This document shows, one piece after another, positions 35,120 through 44,385 of a stretch of DNA of 64,000 bases (within the stretch, counting starts at the first letter, position 1; each line of letters opens with the position of its first letter). Position numbers and translations under genes: made by a program. The DNA is from Calothrix membranacea FACHB-236 (GTDB lineage Bacteria > Cyanobacteriota > Cyanobacteriia > Cyanobacteriales > Nostocaceae): contig NZ_JACJPX010000039.1 in assembly GCF_014696315.1 (NCBI RefSeq), positions 1-64,000 on the forward strand, read 5' to 3'. The notes under the pieces are model-generated. The model made no database searches and was not told where the DNA came from. It saw nothing but the letters and a program-made list of their open reading frames with translations.

Positions 35120-35152
35120 AGATCCCCGACCTTTTGAAAAAGTCGGGGATCT
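35120..35152. terminator. Strong hairpin downstream of nblS
   Basis: AGATCCCCGAC (35120-35130) pairs perfectly with GTCGGGGATCT (35142-35152); the loop CTTTTGAAAAA can extend the stem. It is 57 bases beyond the nblS stop and may end that transcript. The same palindrome type is dispersed in related genomes. Heptamer-like TTACGAA repeats follow to 35219. Confidence 0.55.
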
Positions 35153-35208
35153 GAGCGGCAAATTTTCACAAAGGTGAACTTTACGAATTACGAACTACGA
35201 ATTACAAA

Positions 35209-37104
35209 TTACGAATTATTCACCACTGTTAAATCAAACCAAAAAGTTGTACCTACTCCAACTTCACTAACCAAATGCACTTGGCTGCGATGTCTTTCCA
35301 TAATATTGCGAACAATGGAAAGACCTAAGCCTGTACCTTCAAGAGTGTGAACGCGATTTTCTACACGGAAGAAGCGGTCAAAAATCGCTTGTTGGTCTTC
35401 TGAATCAATGCCAATGCCAGTATCAGAGACTTCTACTCGCACAGGTAGCGGCTGATTGTAAGAATTATGGATGAAATCTAATTGATAGGCGCGGATAGCT
35501 ACTTTACCGCCAGCAGGGGTAAATTTGAGAGCATTACCCACTAAATTAGCTAATACTTGTAGTAATAAATCATAATTACCTAATACTAAGGGTAACTGTG
35601 GGGCTACTTCTTGAATTAATTCAATGCCTTTATCTTTGGCATTCAATTGATATGTTCTTAAGGTTTGCTCAATTGCTTGCGATAAATCTACGCCATCAAA
35701 ATTATAGGCGCGACCTGATTCTAATTTGGATAAATCTAAAACATCGTTGACTAAGCGTGTTAGGCGATCGGTTTCATGATTAACTGTTTGTAAAAACTCT
35801 TGGCGCTGTTCTATACTCAAGTCTTCACCGTAGTCATGTAATGTTTCGATAAAAGATTTGATGTTAAATAAAGGTGTTCGCAGTTCGTGAGAAACGTTAC
35901 TGATAAATTGACTTTTCGCTTCGTTGAGTTCTACTTCTCGGGTGATATCTTGCACTGTAATGGCAATGCCTTTGATGCTTTCCCGTTGTAAATTTAAAAC
36001 TGTAGTCAGCAAAATTCTGATTGTGCGTTTGGTGGGTTCGTTCAGCGCAATCCGAAACTCAGCACTTTCACATTCACCCGCAGCCATTTCATATAAAGGG
36101 CGGGTAATTTCCATTTGCACAGCCGAGGGCAAGTGATATAACACATTGCTACCTACAACCTCTTCATTTTCCCAGGCAAAAATGCGCTGTGCTGTGGGGT
36201 TGATTAAAATTACCTGCATATTATTGTCAATCAACACCGCACCGTCAGCGATGGTAGAAACTAGAGTTTCTAGCTTGGCTTTTTCTGCGGTTAGTTCCTC
36301 AATATTTTGTTCTTCATAGCTTTCTAAACGCTGTGCCATGTCATTAAAGCTTAAAATTAACTCTCCTAGTTCACCTCCTAGGGGCAAGTCAATTCTTTGC
36401 TTAAAGTTTCCGGCGGCGATTTGTTTCACACCTACCAAGAGTTCTTTAATGGGTTTGGTGATTGTTAAAGCATTAATTACCCCCGCCAAAATTACCATTA
36501 CCCAAATGGTGATAAAAACAGCAATGGTAACATCACGGGTGAAATTGGTGGAGATAACAGCCGTTTGGTTGGGGTTAATGCCAATCGCCAATACACCCAA
36601 GTATTTTTTATTGACGATTAATGGTACAAACACATCAGTTACAGCACCATCAGGTGTCATGTGTTGCCGTACCATCGGCTTGTCACCGTCCCCAGGGTAA
36701 TCTTCTGGTAGTTGGATTCGCCGTTCAATGGTAAGGGAGTTTTTTACCTCCGCTTCCCAAAAAGGAATGCCAAAAAAGATATTCCCTGTTTCATCAGCGT
36801 AAAGCATATAGCGCACGCTAGAAGTGCTGCTGTAGAAGCGTTGGGAAAATTGGGCAACTTCAGTAAGGTTGTGGTCAGCCACTAGAGGGGCGACATTGGC
36901 AGCTAGCAGCAGTCCCAAGTCACGACCGAAGCGCGTGTCATTCATCCGCGCATCCTGTTGAATTGTATTCACCGCCCAAAAGGTCAGACCACTCATAACT
37001 AACGAAACCACCAAAGTGGCAACAGCTAACAGCTTCGTCTGGAGGGTGAAATCTGACCACCAATTCGCGATCGTTTCTCGGATTGTCTTCACAAGAGCCA
37101 GCAT
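35209..37104 (-). CDS. nblS: Sensor histidine kinase NblS (Hik33/DspA)
   Basis: The 631-residue kinase has a membrane helix (24-46), a periplasmic/sensor domain (50-188), a second helix (190-213), a HAMP domain (about 213-265), a coiled-coil linker, a PAS domain (about 275-390), the H-box with phospho-His406 in NVSHELRTP, and an ATPase domain with N, G1 and G2 boxes (GNALKFTPAGG, DTGIGID, GTGLGLSIV). Order, length and the N-terminal sequence match NblS/Hik33, which controls phycobilisome breakdown and responses to high light, cold and nutrient stress through NblR/RpaB/SrrA. It follows purD by 120 bases on the same strand. Confidence 0.92.
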   Translation of the reverse strand: MLALVKTIRETIANWWSDFTLQTKLLAVATLVVSLVMSGLTFWAVNTIQQDARMNDTRFGRDLGLLLAANVAPLVADHNLTEVAQFSQRFYSSTSSVRYMLYADETGNIFFGIPFWEAEVKNSLTIERRIQLPEDYPGDGDKPMVRQHMTPDGAVTDVFVPLIVNKKYLGVLAIGINPNQTAVISTNFTRDVTIAVFITIWVMVILAGVINALTITKPIKELLVGVKQIAAGNFKQRIDLPLGGELGELILSFNDMAQRLESYEEQNIEELTAEKAKLETLVSTIADGAVLIDNNMQVILINPTAQRIFAWENEEVVGSNVLYHLPSAVQMEITRPLYEMAAGECESAEFRIALNEPTKRTIRILLTTVLNLQRESIKGIAITVQDITREVELNEAKSQFISNVSHELRTPLFNIKSFIETLHDYGEDLSIEQRQEFLQTVNHETDRLTRLVNDVLDLSKLESGRAYNFDGVDLSQAIEQTLRTYQLNAKDKGIELIQEVAPQLPLVLGNYDLLLQVLANLVGNALKFTPAGGKVAIRAYQLDFIHNSYNQPLPVRVEVSDTGIGIDSEDQQAIFDRFFRVENRVHTLEGTGLGLSIVRNIMERHRSQVHLVSEVGVGTTFWFDLTVVNNS

Positions 37105-37224
37105 CTTAAATAAAAGTTGTTAGTAGTTTTATAAACCCCAACAACTAAAAAATTAACAGTTAATTTGATCAAAATGTAGAGTTAAGGAGATTTTAAGGAT
37201 GAATTGCACTTCATCCTTCATCCT

Positions 37225-38514
37225 TCATACTTCAGCCTTTCTCAGCACTCTATGACCAATATCTCTACGGTAATACATTCCTTCAAAGTGAATTGATTGA
37301 ATGCCGGTGTATGCTTGGGCGATCGCTTCCTCAAAATTCCCGCCAATTCCGGTAATATTTAATACTCGCCCACCATCGGTTACTATTTGTTGCTGCTCGT
37401 TGAGCTTAGTTCCTGCATGGAATACAGTCACATTATCAGCATTTGCTTTCTCAGTACCAGTAATTACCTGTCCTTTTTCATACGCTCCGGGATAGCCCCC
37501 AGCCGCCGCCACGACTGTAGCCGCTGCTCCCGGTTTCCAGGCAATTGGGGGCATTTCGCCTAAACGCTGTTGGACGCAAGCTAAAATCAATTCTTCTAAA
37601 GGCGTTTCTAAAAGTGGCAGAATTACTTGGGTTTCGGGATCGCCAAAGCGACAATTAAATTCCAAAACCTTAAAGTCGCCATCGGGTGAAATCATTAACC
37701 CAGCGTACAGCACACCTCGGTAATCGATGCCTTTAGCTTTTAAAGTTGTGATCGCTCTTTCTAAAACTTCTTGTTGAACTCGCGCCATCAATTCTGGGGT
37801 GGCTATTGGTGCAGGGGCGTAAGCTCCCATCCCACCAGTATTTTCTCCTGTATCGCCTTCCCCAATCCGCTTATGATCCTGTGCTGGGAGTAAAGAACGA
37901 ATAGTTAAGCCATCAGTTAAGGCTAAAACCGAAACCTCTTGCCCAATCAAGCATTCTTCAATAACTACAAATTCTCCAGCACTGCCAAATTGCCCCTGAA
38001 AAATCGTATCAATGGCATTGTGGGCTTGTTCTACCGTTTCCGCCACTATGACACCCTTACCCGCCGCCAAGCCATCAGCTTTCACCACAATCGGCGCACC
38101 TTGGGCTTTCACATAGGATTTAGCAGCGGCGGCTTCCGTAAAGACTGCGGCTTTAGCTGTGGGAATCCCCGCTTCTTGCATTAAAGCTTTTGCCCAAGCC
38201 TTACTAGCTTCAATTTGCGCCCCAGCTTTAACAGGGCCAAATACCATCAATCCTTTTGCCTGGAGATAATCTGTAATTCCCTTAGCTAAAGGCACCTCTG
38301 GCCCCACTACCACGAGAGTTATGCCATTTTCCAGCGCAAATTTGCTAATTCCATCAAAATCATCCACAGCTAAAGGCAAGTTTTGACAACCTGCCATACT
38401 CGCCGTACCCCCATTACCAGGGACACAAACAACTTGCTCAATTTGCTTAGATTGCAGCAATTTCCAAGCTAGAGCGTGTTCGCGCCCCCCATTCCCAACA
38501 ACTAAAACTTTCAC
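37225..38514 (-). CDS. purD: Phosphoribosylamine-glycine ligase
   Basis: A 429-residue ATP-grasp enzyme. It opens with the classic MKVLVVGNGGREHALAWKL, has VVKADGLAAGKGV in the ATP-binding region (about 143-155), EFVVIEECLIGQEVSVLA and the metal/ATP signature LEFNCRFGDPETQ near residue 283. It joins 5-phosphoribosylamine and glycine in the second step of purine synthesis. Length is typical. It is encoded upstream of nblS, an arrangement seen in other cyanobacteria. The leader (38515-38723) holds short GAGATGAGG repeats. Confidence 0.95.
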   Translation of the reverse strand: MKVLVVGNGGREHALAWKLLQSKQIEQVVCVPGNGGTASMAGCQNLPLAVDDFDGISKFALENGITLVVVGPEVPLAKGITDYLQAKGLMVFGPVKAGAQIEASKAWAKALMQEAGIPTAKAAVFTEAAAAKSYVKAQGAPIVVKADGLAAGKGVIVAETVEQAHNAIDTIFQGQFGSAGEFVVIEECLIGQEVSVLALTDGLTIRSLLPAQDHKRIGEGDTGENTGGMGAYAPAPIATPELMARVQQEVLERAITTLKAKGIDYRGVLYAGLMISPDGDFKVLEFNCRFGDPETQVILPLLETPLEELILACVQQRLGEMPPIAWKPGAAATVVAAAGGYPGAYEKGQVITGTEKANADNVTVFHAGTKLNEQQQIVTDGGRVLNITGIGGNFEEAIAQAYTGIQSIHFEGMYYRRDIGHRVLRKAEV

Positions 38515-38723
38515 AGATTTCCTCTTGCATCCCTTGGGCTACTCGCGGATCAATTTTTTCATCAATTCCGATCATCATGCAAGGCCTGGGGGGAAAAGGG
38601 GCAGGGGGCAGGGGAAGATGAGGGAGATGAGGGAGATGAGGAAGACAAGAAGCAATTACCAATTACCAATTACCAAAGTCGGCGGGTGATAAAGTTTCCC
38701 GCCGATTTACTATGAAAACTACT

Positions 38724-41174
38724 TTAGACTTGTTGCATTTGAATTGTGAGAATGGCTGTGGTTGTAAGAGTTTGTGGTGGTCGCCAAGTTAAGAGCGATC
38801 GCCTAATTCTTTCAATCACATCATGTTCTTTGAGAGAAGACAACTGCTCATCAAGCACTACTTGTCTCACCCTTCCTTTGCTAATTTGCAACTCAAAGAC
38901 TAAATTGCCAGTGAAAATTGTAGAGAACTGAATTGATTGCAAATGTTGAGAGAGTAAAGCAATCATTTGTTGATCCAATCCTGATACACTTACAATTTGC
39001 GGACGATAAACAGGCGCAATTTCTGAGAGTTTATCTGCCAAATCTTCCAATTCTGCATCTCTAGCCCCAAAATTTCCGCCACCTGGGATTGGATAATTAC
39101 TTTCCTTTTTAGCCTTTTTCCTTTCTACTTTGCCTGAATCCATCGCATCAAAAGATGGTTTTGCCATTGGTGGCATTTCTGCCCTTGCTGCGGGGGGAGA
39201 GATGGTGCTTAGAGGTGGTGGTGCAGATAGCTGAGGTGAGGAATAGACCATTTCCACCATAGGCGCAGCCATTGCAGTTGGTACAGCACTACCAAATATT
39301 CCCTCATAGCTAATACCTTCGGGCATTTCTACAGGTACTTGCACAGAAACAGAAGCTTCACGGGGATTAACTCGCACATCATCGCTGACGGCAACGAAGG
39401 CGGTATATTGCGATAACAGTTGATAGGTAAGGGCTGTATCCGTCACGGCTTCAACGCCTAGCTTGGTTTCACCACTCACCATCTGATTCATCAAATCTTT
39501 GATGCGGGAACGTCCCCAAAGTTGAGCGATCGCAGGATTACCTGTGGCTGTAAAATCCAGTTGGAAGGTGTGTTGGTAGCGCGTACCACCCGCAACAATG
39601 CCAGTAATATGCAATTTCCCAGAATGGCTATCTGGTTTGCGCCCAAATAGCACTAACGGCTGTTCTGCAAATAAATCTGGTGGCGTGGAAGGATACATTA
39701 CTGGGGATGCACCATCACCTTCCCATTGCAAGTTGATGTTGGCAAGGACAGGATTGTTAATCTGGCGGAAGAATTTTTCCACTACTTGATCAGTTGGTTC
39801 ATCATGGCGAATCACGCGCGCCATACCCCGTCCTAATTCCGCAATGCGATTGAGTAGGAAACGATTCACCGAACTACCTGCACCAAAGCTATAGAGGCGG
39901 GTTCCGGGTTTGAGATGGCGTTGCACTTCTGCCAAAATTTGGTTTTCGTTGCCGATATAGCCATCGGTCAGTAATACAATACTCCGCAAGCGTCCGGGAT
40001 CTTTAACAGGGAAGTTCAAGACGGCGCGAATCCCGCGTAACATTTCTGTTCCCCCACCTGCATTTAATTGATTGATGTAATTAATTGCTAAGGCGCGATT
40101 TTGTGGGGTATTGGGGAGGGGAACAGGTGAAAGTTGCTGAGTGGTATCAGAAAAATCAATAATGCTGAAAGTGTCGTCAGGATTCAGCCCATTAATAAAA
40201 CGCCGCATCAATTCCTGACATTGCATTAATGGCGCGCCGCTTTGAGAACCAGAGGTGTCAATGAGAAACACCATATCCTTAGGAACAAGCTGTTCTGGGC
40301 GATACTGGATAGCTGGAATTAAATAAACGGCAAAGTGTCCACCCTTTGCATCATTTTGGCAGAGTACAGTTGTTTGAGTGCTTTTGCCTGCTACTTGGTA
40401 GCGTAAAATCAAATCTTTGTTGGGAATTGTATCTCCACCTGCGAGTTTTACTTTTACTCGTTGTCCTTCATAGGCGATTTGGATTTGGTGAGAAGGTGAG
40501 ATAATATCCAGAATTTCTACCCCTGCATCAATTTCTACCGTGACATTAATATCATGGCGGGAGCGAGTACCCGCTGGCAGAATCGGTGCATTCAAGCGCG
40601 AAGCATCTGGTACTAAGTCAGTATCTTGATTTTGCAGCATTGGTGCAGCAGCAGAACCGCCACCTTGGGTATTGTCTTCAATGATTGTCCCAGGAATGTA
40701 ACGTGGCCCTACCACCATTGGAAAGACAAACTCATAATTTCCCGCCGCAAATTTTAGGCTTTCGGTGTAGCGAATAATTACATCAATTTGCTCACCGGGT
40801 TTAATATTAGCGAGAGATTGAGTAAAAATGTTATCTCTTTCTTGTTCTAGCAGCCCAGCCGTGCGTCCTTGTTGTTTAGCTTGCTCGTAGATTTGCTGTG
40901 CTTCTTGGCGCTTTTTAATACTACCTTGAATAGTGCGATCGCCAATGCGAATCAGCATATCATCAACAGCAGCCTCATCAGGTAACGGAAATATATAAAC
41001 AGCTTCTAATGTAGTTGTGAAGGGGTTTTCAAAGCTTTGGGTAACTTCCACCCGCGAGATATTGCCCGTTACTTGCGCTTCTACCTCAGTGTGCTTTAAA
41101 GGAAAAGCTATTTGCTGTTGCTCGGGAGTTTGAATATATAAGCCACCAGCTTGGCGTTCTAAAGTTTGAGTCAT
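38724..41174 (-). CDS. VIT and vWA domain protein
   Basis: The 816-residue protein starts with a VIT domain (about 5-140: VEVTQSFENP, FPLPDEAAVDDM and RYTES are typical). A von Willebrand factor A domain follows (about 298-480) with an intact MIDAS, DTSGS at 306-310, and later LLTDG. The region 480-620 resembles the Sec23-like beta part of such proteins. A Pro-rich linker (about 660-710) leads to a C-terminal domain resembling the TonB-type/energy transducer repeat (FELQISKGRVRQVV). No signal peptide. Metal-dependent protein binding is likely; the partner is unknown. Transcribed alone. Confidence 0.85.
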   Translation of the reverse strand: MTQTLERQAGGLYIQTPEQQQIAFPLKHTEVEAQVTGNISRVEVTQSFENPFTTTLEAVYIFPLPDEAAVDDMLIRIGDRTIQGSIKKRQEAQQIYEQAKQQGRTAGLLEQERDNIFTQSLANIKPGEQIDVIIRYTESLKFAAGNYEFVFPMVVGPRYIPGTIIEDNTQGGGSAAAPMLQNQDTDLVPDASRLNAPILPAGTRSRHDINVTVEIDAGVEILDIISPSHQIQIAYEGQRVKVKLAGGDTIPNKDLILRYQVAGKSTQTTVLCQNDAKGGHFAVYLIPAIQYRPEQLVPKDMVFLIDTSGSQSGAPLMQCQELMRRFINGLNPDDTFSIIDFSDTTQQLSPVPLPNTPQNRALAINYINQLNAGGGTEMLRGIRAVLNFPVKDPGRLRSIVLLTDGYIGNENQILAEVQRHLKPGTRLYSFGAGSSVNRFLLNRIAELGRGMARVIRHDEPTDQVVEKFFRQINNPVLANINLQWEGDGASPVMYPSTPPDLFAEQPLVLFGRKPDSHSGKLHITGIVAGGTRYQHTFQLDFTATGNPAIAQLWGRSRIKDLMNQMVSGETKLGVEAVTDTALTYQLLSQYTAFVAVSDDVRVNPREASVSVQVPVEMPEGISYEGIFGSAVPTAMAAPMVEMVYSSPQLSAPPPLSTISPPAARAEMPPMAKPSFDAMDSGKVERKKAKKESNYPIPGGGNFGARDAELEDLADKLSEIAPVYRPQIVSVSGLDQQMIALLSQHLQSIQFSTIFTGNLVFELQISKGRVRQVVLDEQLSSLKEHDVIERIRRSLLTWRPPQTLTTTAILTIQMQQV

Positions 41175-41324
41175 AAAAATTACCTACCGCTATTTCTTTC
41201 CTGTCTCTAGCGTAGGTAAGTTTATTGGGCAAAAGTGCTCACCTTTGTGCTCACTATATGCTCAGATAATGTTTTTGGGCATAGGGAATAGGGCATGGGG
41301 CATAGGGAAGATTCACCAATGCCC

Positions 41325-41450
41325 CAATACTGCTCGGTTAAGGATTTTCAACTCGGAATTTAGTTTAGGGAAATGGTAAAAGGGTAAGGATTAAAGGTTT
41401 TTTCTAGCCCCTTTTCCCCTTCCCCTTTTGCCCTTAACCGACAAGTATTG
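41325..41450 (-). mobile_element. Non-autonomous transposable element (MITE), copy 1
   Basis: A 126-bp non-coding element. Ends are CAATACTGCTCGGTTAAGGA (41325) and the complement of CAATACTTGTCGGTTAAGGG (ending 41450), about 20-bp imperfect terminal repeats. A 10-bp direct repeat ACCAATGCCC flanks it (41315-41324 and 41451-41460). A longer copy lies inverted at 50573-50742. Flanks are heptamer-repeat DNA, so part of the duplication could be coincidental here. It occupies most of the 41175-41529 gap. Confidence 0.72.
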
Positions 41451-41529
41451 ACCAATGCCCAATCCCATTTAGGTAAGCCAGTAGTTAATTTAATTACGAA
41501 TTACAAACTACGAATTACTAATTATTTGC

Positions 41530-41967
41530 TTAGTTTTGAGCGTGCTTACCTATTACCTTGGCAAAATCAGGCACTGCGTCCTCAACATATTGCTTGGCAG
41601 AACCGCGAAACTTGTCATAAGTTCCGCGAACAATGGAGCGATTACTCTTTTGCACCCTCTGATCGGTAACATTAAGTAGCGCATCAGCAGCACGAGAGCG
41701 GCTTTCAACTAAGTAATCTACCGGATCGCCCTTCTGTAAGCCTTCGCTCCAGATAGGATCAATTGCCGTAAAGCACTGTGGTAGCAGCTGCTCAACAACA
41801 TAAGGGATATATCCTGGCTTAACCCCCTTAAGTGCAGCAAAGGCAGTTTTGAGGGCCATGCCACCTAGACCTGACTTTGAAGCAATCTGTTCTTCGATCA
41901 TTGTGCAGCAGTCATCCACAATCAAGTCTTTTTTGGTTGGGTTTAAGAGTTCTTCGCTCAGTCCCAT
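41530..41967 (-). CDS. DUF6918-type conserved protein
   Basis: A soluble helical protein of 145 residues beginning MGLSEELLNPTKKDLIVDDC with a GLGGMALKTAFAALKGVKPG segment (about 34-53). This matches a small family I remember from cyanobacteria and actinobacteria (DUF6918) of unknown function. A strong GGAGGAATTAA ribosome binding site precedes the ATG, suggesting good expression. No signal or membrane segment. The gene stands alone. Confidence 0.65.
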   Translation of the reverse strand: MGLSEELLNPTKKDLIVDDCCTMIEEQIASKSGLGGMALKTAFAALKGVKPGYIPYVVEQLLPQCFTAIDPIWSEGLQKGDPVDYLVESRSRAADALLNVTDQRVQKSNRSIVRGTYDKFRGSAKQYVEDAVPDFAKVIGKHAQN

Positions 41968-42250
41968 TTAATTCCTCCTTAATTTCACACTACTTAATTT
42001 TTATTCAACTAGTTTTCTTAGCGACCAGGAAAATACAACCTAGGATAGGATGTCTAAAATCCTACTAAGCGCACCCAGAAATTCTAAACGAATTCCTGGG
42101 TGCGTTGCCATACACAAGGTATGAAAAAGACAATTAACACTTCAAGTTAAGTTGATCAATTCCGGATATTGATATTTAGAAGACAAGGGAGAAATTACAA
42201 AATCGTCTTTACGCGTTCCCCATTACCTTTTCCCCTTAACATATCAAGAG

Positions 42251-42541
42251 CTAGCTTTCATGTTCTTGAGGATTAGTTACATTTTTGTCGGTTTCCAGTA
42301 GTCGCGAAATAAATACGTCTGGTTTTCTGCTAACAACAGACTGAACTTTATCAATCGCAATTACTTCACTGATTTTGACAATCATTTCCCACAGAGTATC
42401 TTCCTCTGTCTCTTTGTTGTAAGTTCTGTGCTTGAACCACAACAAATCATCCCAAACTCCGATAACTGTGGCGAAATACCATTTATCTCTGATTAATACC
42501 CAGATTTCTTGTTCTAAATAGGTCTGTAGGATGGATTTCAC
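42251..42541 (-). CDS. Small conserved cyanobacterial protein of unknown function
   Basis: Starts at a GTG (42541) and encodes 96 residues; the N-terminal 70 look like a small beta-barrel (TYLEQEIWVLIRDKWYFATV, GVWDDLLWFKHR), with a hydrophilic tail. The pattern LWEMIVKISEVIAIDKV suggests an Sm/SH3-like or DUF family fold, but I do not recognise it. The frame is clean and codon use is like its neighbours, so it is probably real. Confidence 0.5.
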   Translation of the reverse strand: MKSILQTYLEQEIWVLIRDKWYFATVIGVWDDLLWFKHRTYNKETEEDTLWEMIVKISEVIAIDKVQSVVSRKPDVFISRLLETDKNVTNPQEHES

Positions 42542-42757
42542 AATGGTTGAGATAATGAAAAGACATTGCGCTACAGGTTACACGGATGTTACACTTTGTT
42601 GCTACAGTAAAACTACGGAATTAAAAAGTACAAAATCGCCTATTCCTTAAGGCATAAGCCTTTAGAGTAATCAATTTAATTCCTTACATAGCAAAGTCTA
42701 CATCTTTTCCTAATATCGATTGCTTATGCATTGAGTGTGTAGATTAGAACCTTGAAG

Positions 42758-42912
42758 TCGGGGCTGGGGATTGGGGACTGGGGAGATGAGGAAGCAGGGG
42801 AGCAGGGAGCAGGGAGCAGGGAGAGAATAAATTACCTATTACCAAACACCCATTACCAATTACCCATTACCAAACACCCAATTACCGATGCCCCATGCCC
42901 AATGCCCCATGC
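42758..42912. repeat. Degenerate heptamer-repeat tract
   Basis: Runs of GGGGACT/GGGGATT, GGAGCAG, TTACCAA, CCCATTA and GCCCCAT units fill this stretch. An open frame at 42752-42946 is produced by the repeats and is not a gene. No other gene was seen in 42542-42968. Confidence 0.7.
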
Positions 42913-42968
42913 CCCTTCAATTGGTATTACTTTAATAACAGGATGAACTGACTGAAGTTGAGGTGTTT

Positions 42969-43340
42969 ATGGCGGAAGCTAAAAACGTACTGGGAACCAA
43001 TCTGGAGATTTGCTGTACTTCTCCAATGACTGGTTATTACCGTGATGGGGTGTGCAATACAGGGGGTCAAGATTTTGGGATGCACGTTGTATGTGCTCAA
43101 ATGACAGCCGAATTTTTAGAATTTACTAAATCTCAAGGAAACGACCTCAGCACACCTGTTCCTCAATTTAATTTTCCCGGATTGAGGCCTGGCGATCGCT
43201 GGTGTTTATGTGCGGCTCGTTGGCAAGAAGCGCTAGAAGCTGGCGTTGCTCCCCCAGTTGTGCTTGCAGCAACTCATTCTCGAGCCTTGGAAGTCTGTAA
43301 TTTAGACGATATGAAGAAACACGCCTTAGGGGAGAAATAG
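42969..43340 (+). CDS. DUF2237 family protein
   Basis: I take the ATG at 42969 (GAGG six bases upstream) over a GTG two codons earlier. The 123-residue product is a single DUF2237 domain: NVLGTNLEICCTSPMTGYYR, DFGMHVVCAQMT, FPGLRPGDRWCLCAARWQEA and a C-terminal ATHSRALEV are the conserved stretches. It has several conserved Cys, but function is unknown; the family occurs throughout bacteria. Cytoplasmic. Confidence 0.85.
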   Translation: MAEAKNVLGTNLEICCTSPMTGYYRDGVCNTGGQDFGMHVVCAQMTAEFLEFTKSQGNDLSTPVPQFNFPGLRPGDRWCLCAARWQEALEAGVAPPVVLAATHSRALEVCNLDDMKKHALGEK

Positions 43341-43424
43341 GGGATTGGGTAATGGGTAATTGGTAATTGGTAATAGTGGCAAACACCAAACCCCAAATAC
43401 CAAACACCTTAAACAAAGCATATT

Positions 43425-44282
43425 TTAAATCTGGTAATAGTTTGTTAATTCAAAGCCGCTAGCTGTCAATACTTGGCGCACCTGCTGACTTAATAAAGCT
43501 GCAAGTTCTACTTCGCCGGCTCCTGATGGCCCATTTAATGGTTCGCCTGGTTGAATGACTGCGGGATGGGAATAAATCTCTACTAAGTCTGCTTGAATTT
43601 GTGGGATTAGACCGAGCAAGTATTCCTCACTCATATTTCCAGTTTGCAGCAATCCATAAACGCGCTCGGCGTATTTAATACCGTGTGATTTGAGTAAACT
43701 TTCACCATAGCTGCGGAGTCTGCCAAATACCCCTGACCAAACTAATTTATTAAATAGCCCAGTGCGGTCAAGCTTCAAAGTCATTGCTAGTTCTTCCGAT
43801 GGCAGACGGATAACTCGAATATTAAATTCCTGGGCTAATTCCACCAATATCCGCATTACTACGGGATGAGTATGTAAATGTAAATGCCCATCCACATGAG
43901 AAAGAGTCAGCCCAGTGTCGCGAAATTTTGCTAACTGGGCGCGGATTTCTTGCCGCAATTCCTCACGCGCATCTGCATGGAATTGATAGCGTAAGCCAGC
44001 TTGAAAAGGACTATCGGAGAAATTACCCTGAGAATCTACCAAATGGGGAATTTGGGAAGGTGGGAGAGCAGACTTACCGCACACCAGAACTAAATGCAAG
44101 CCCACAGCTAAATTAGGGTGATTGCGTGCCCAAGCGATCGCATCTTCGGCAGCGTCTCCAGTTACCATTAAACTGGTACTAGTTAATACACCCTGTTCAT
44201 AAGCTTGAATAATTGCCTGATTGACTCCAGCAGAAAAGCCAAAGTCATCGGCATTAATAATTACATGGCGAGCTTTTGTCAT
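43425..44282 (-). CDS. hpnK: Hopanoid biosynthesis-associated ChbG/YdjC-like protein HpnK
   Basis: The 285-residue protein is a polysaccharide-deacetylase-like (YdjC/ChbG) barrel. Metal-binding NADDFG is at residues 10-15 and HVDGHLHLHTHP near 130-141 supplies His ligands. In the hopanoid setting this matches HpnK, whose role is not well established; it is thought to modify a polar hopanoid head group. It lies 90 bases downstream of hpnJ on the same strand. The start codon falls inside ACAAATG heptamer repeats, as for the aldehyde dehydrogenase gene at 25608. Confidence 0.85.
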   Translation of the reverse strand: MTKARHVIINADDFGFSAGVNQAIIQAYEQGVLTSTSLMVTGDAAEDAIAWARNHPNLAVGLHLVLVCGKSALPPSQIPHLVDSQGNFSDSPFQAGLRYQFHADAREELRQEIRAQLAKFRDTGLTLSHVDGHLHLHTHPVVMRILVELAQEFNIRVIRLPSEELAMTLKLDRTGLFNKLVWSGVFGRLRSYGESLLKSHGIKYAERVYGLLQTGNMSEEYLLGLIPQIQADLVEIYSHPAVIQPGEPLNGPSGAGEVELAALLSQQVRQVLTASGFELTNYYQI

Positions 44283-44385
44283 TTGTCATTTGTTATTGGG
44301 TAATTGGTAATGGGTGTTGGTATTTATTCTCCCCCTGCTCCCTGCCCCCCTGCCTCCTCATCTCCCCAATCCCTACTCTCCAACC
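44280..44385. repeat. Heptamer repeats covering the hpnK start
   Basis: CATTTGTCATTTGTTATTGG is followed by TAATTGG, TAATGGG and CCCCTGCTCC-type units to the hpnJ stop. The first unit contains the hpnK start codon. The unit sequence is shared with 25606-25633. Confidence 0.65.

Noticed and set aside
42752-42946. 64-codon open frame
   Set aside because: It is built from heptamer repeats and has no ribosome binding site or recognisable domain.
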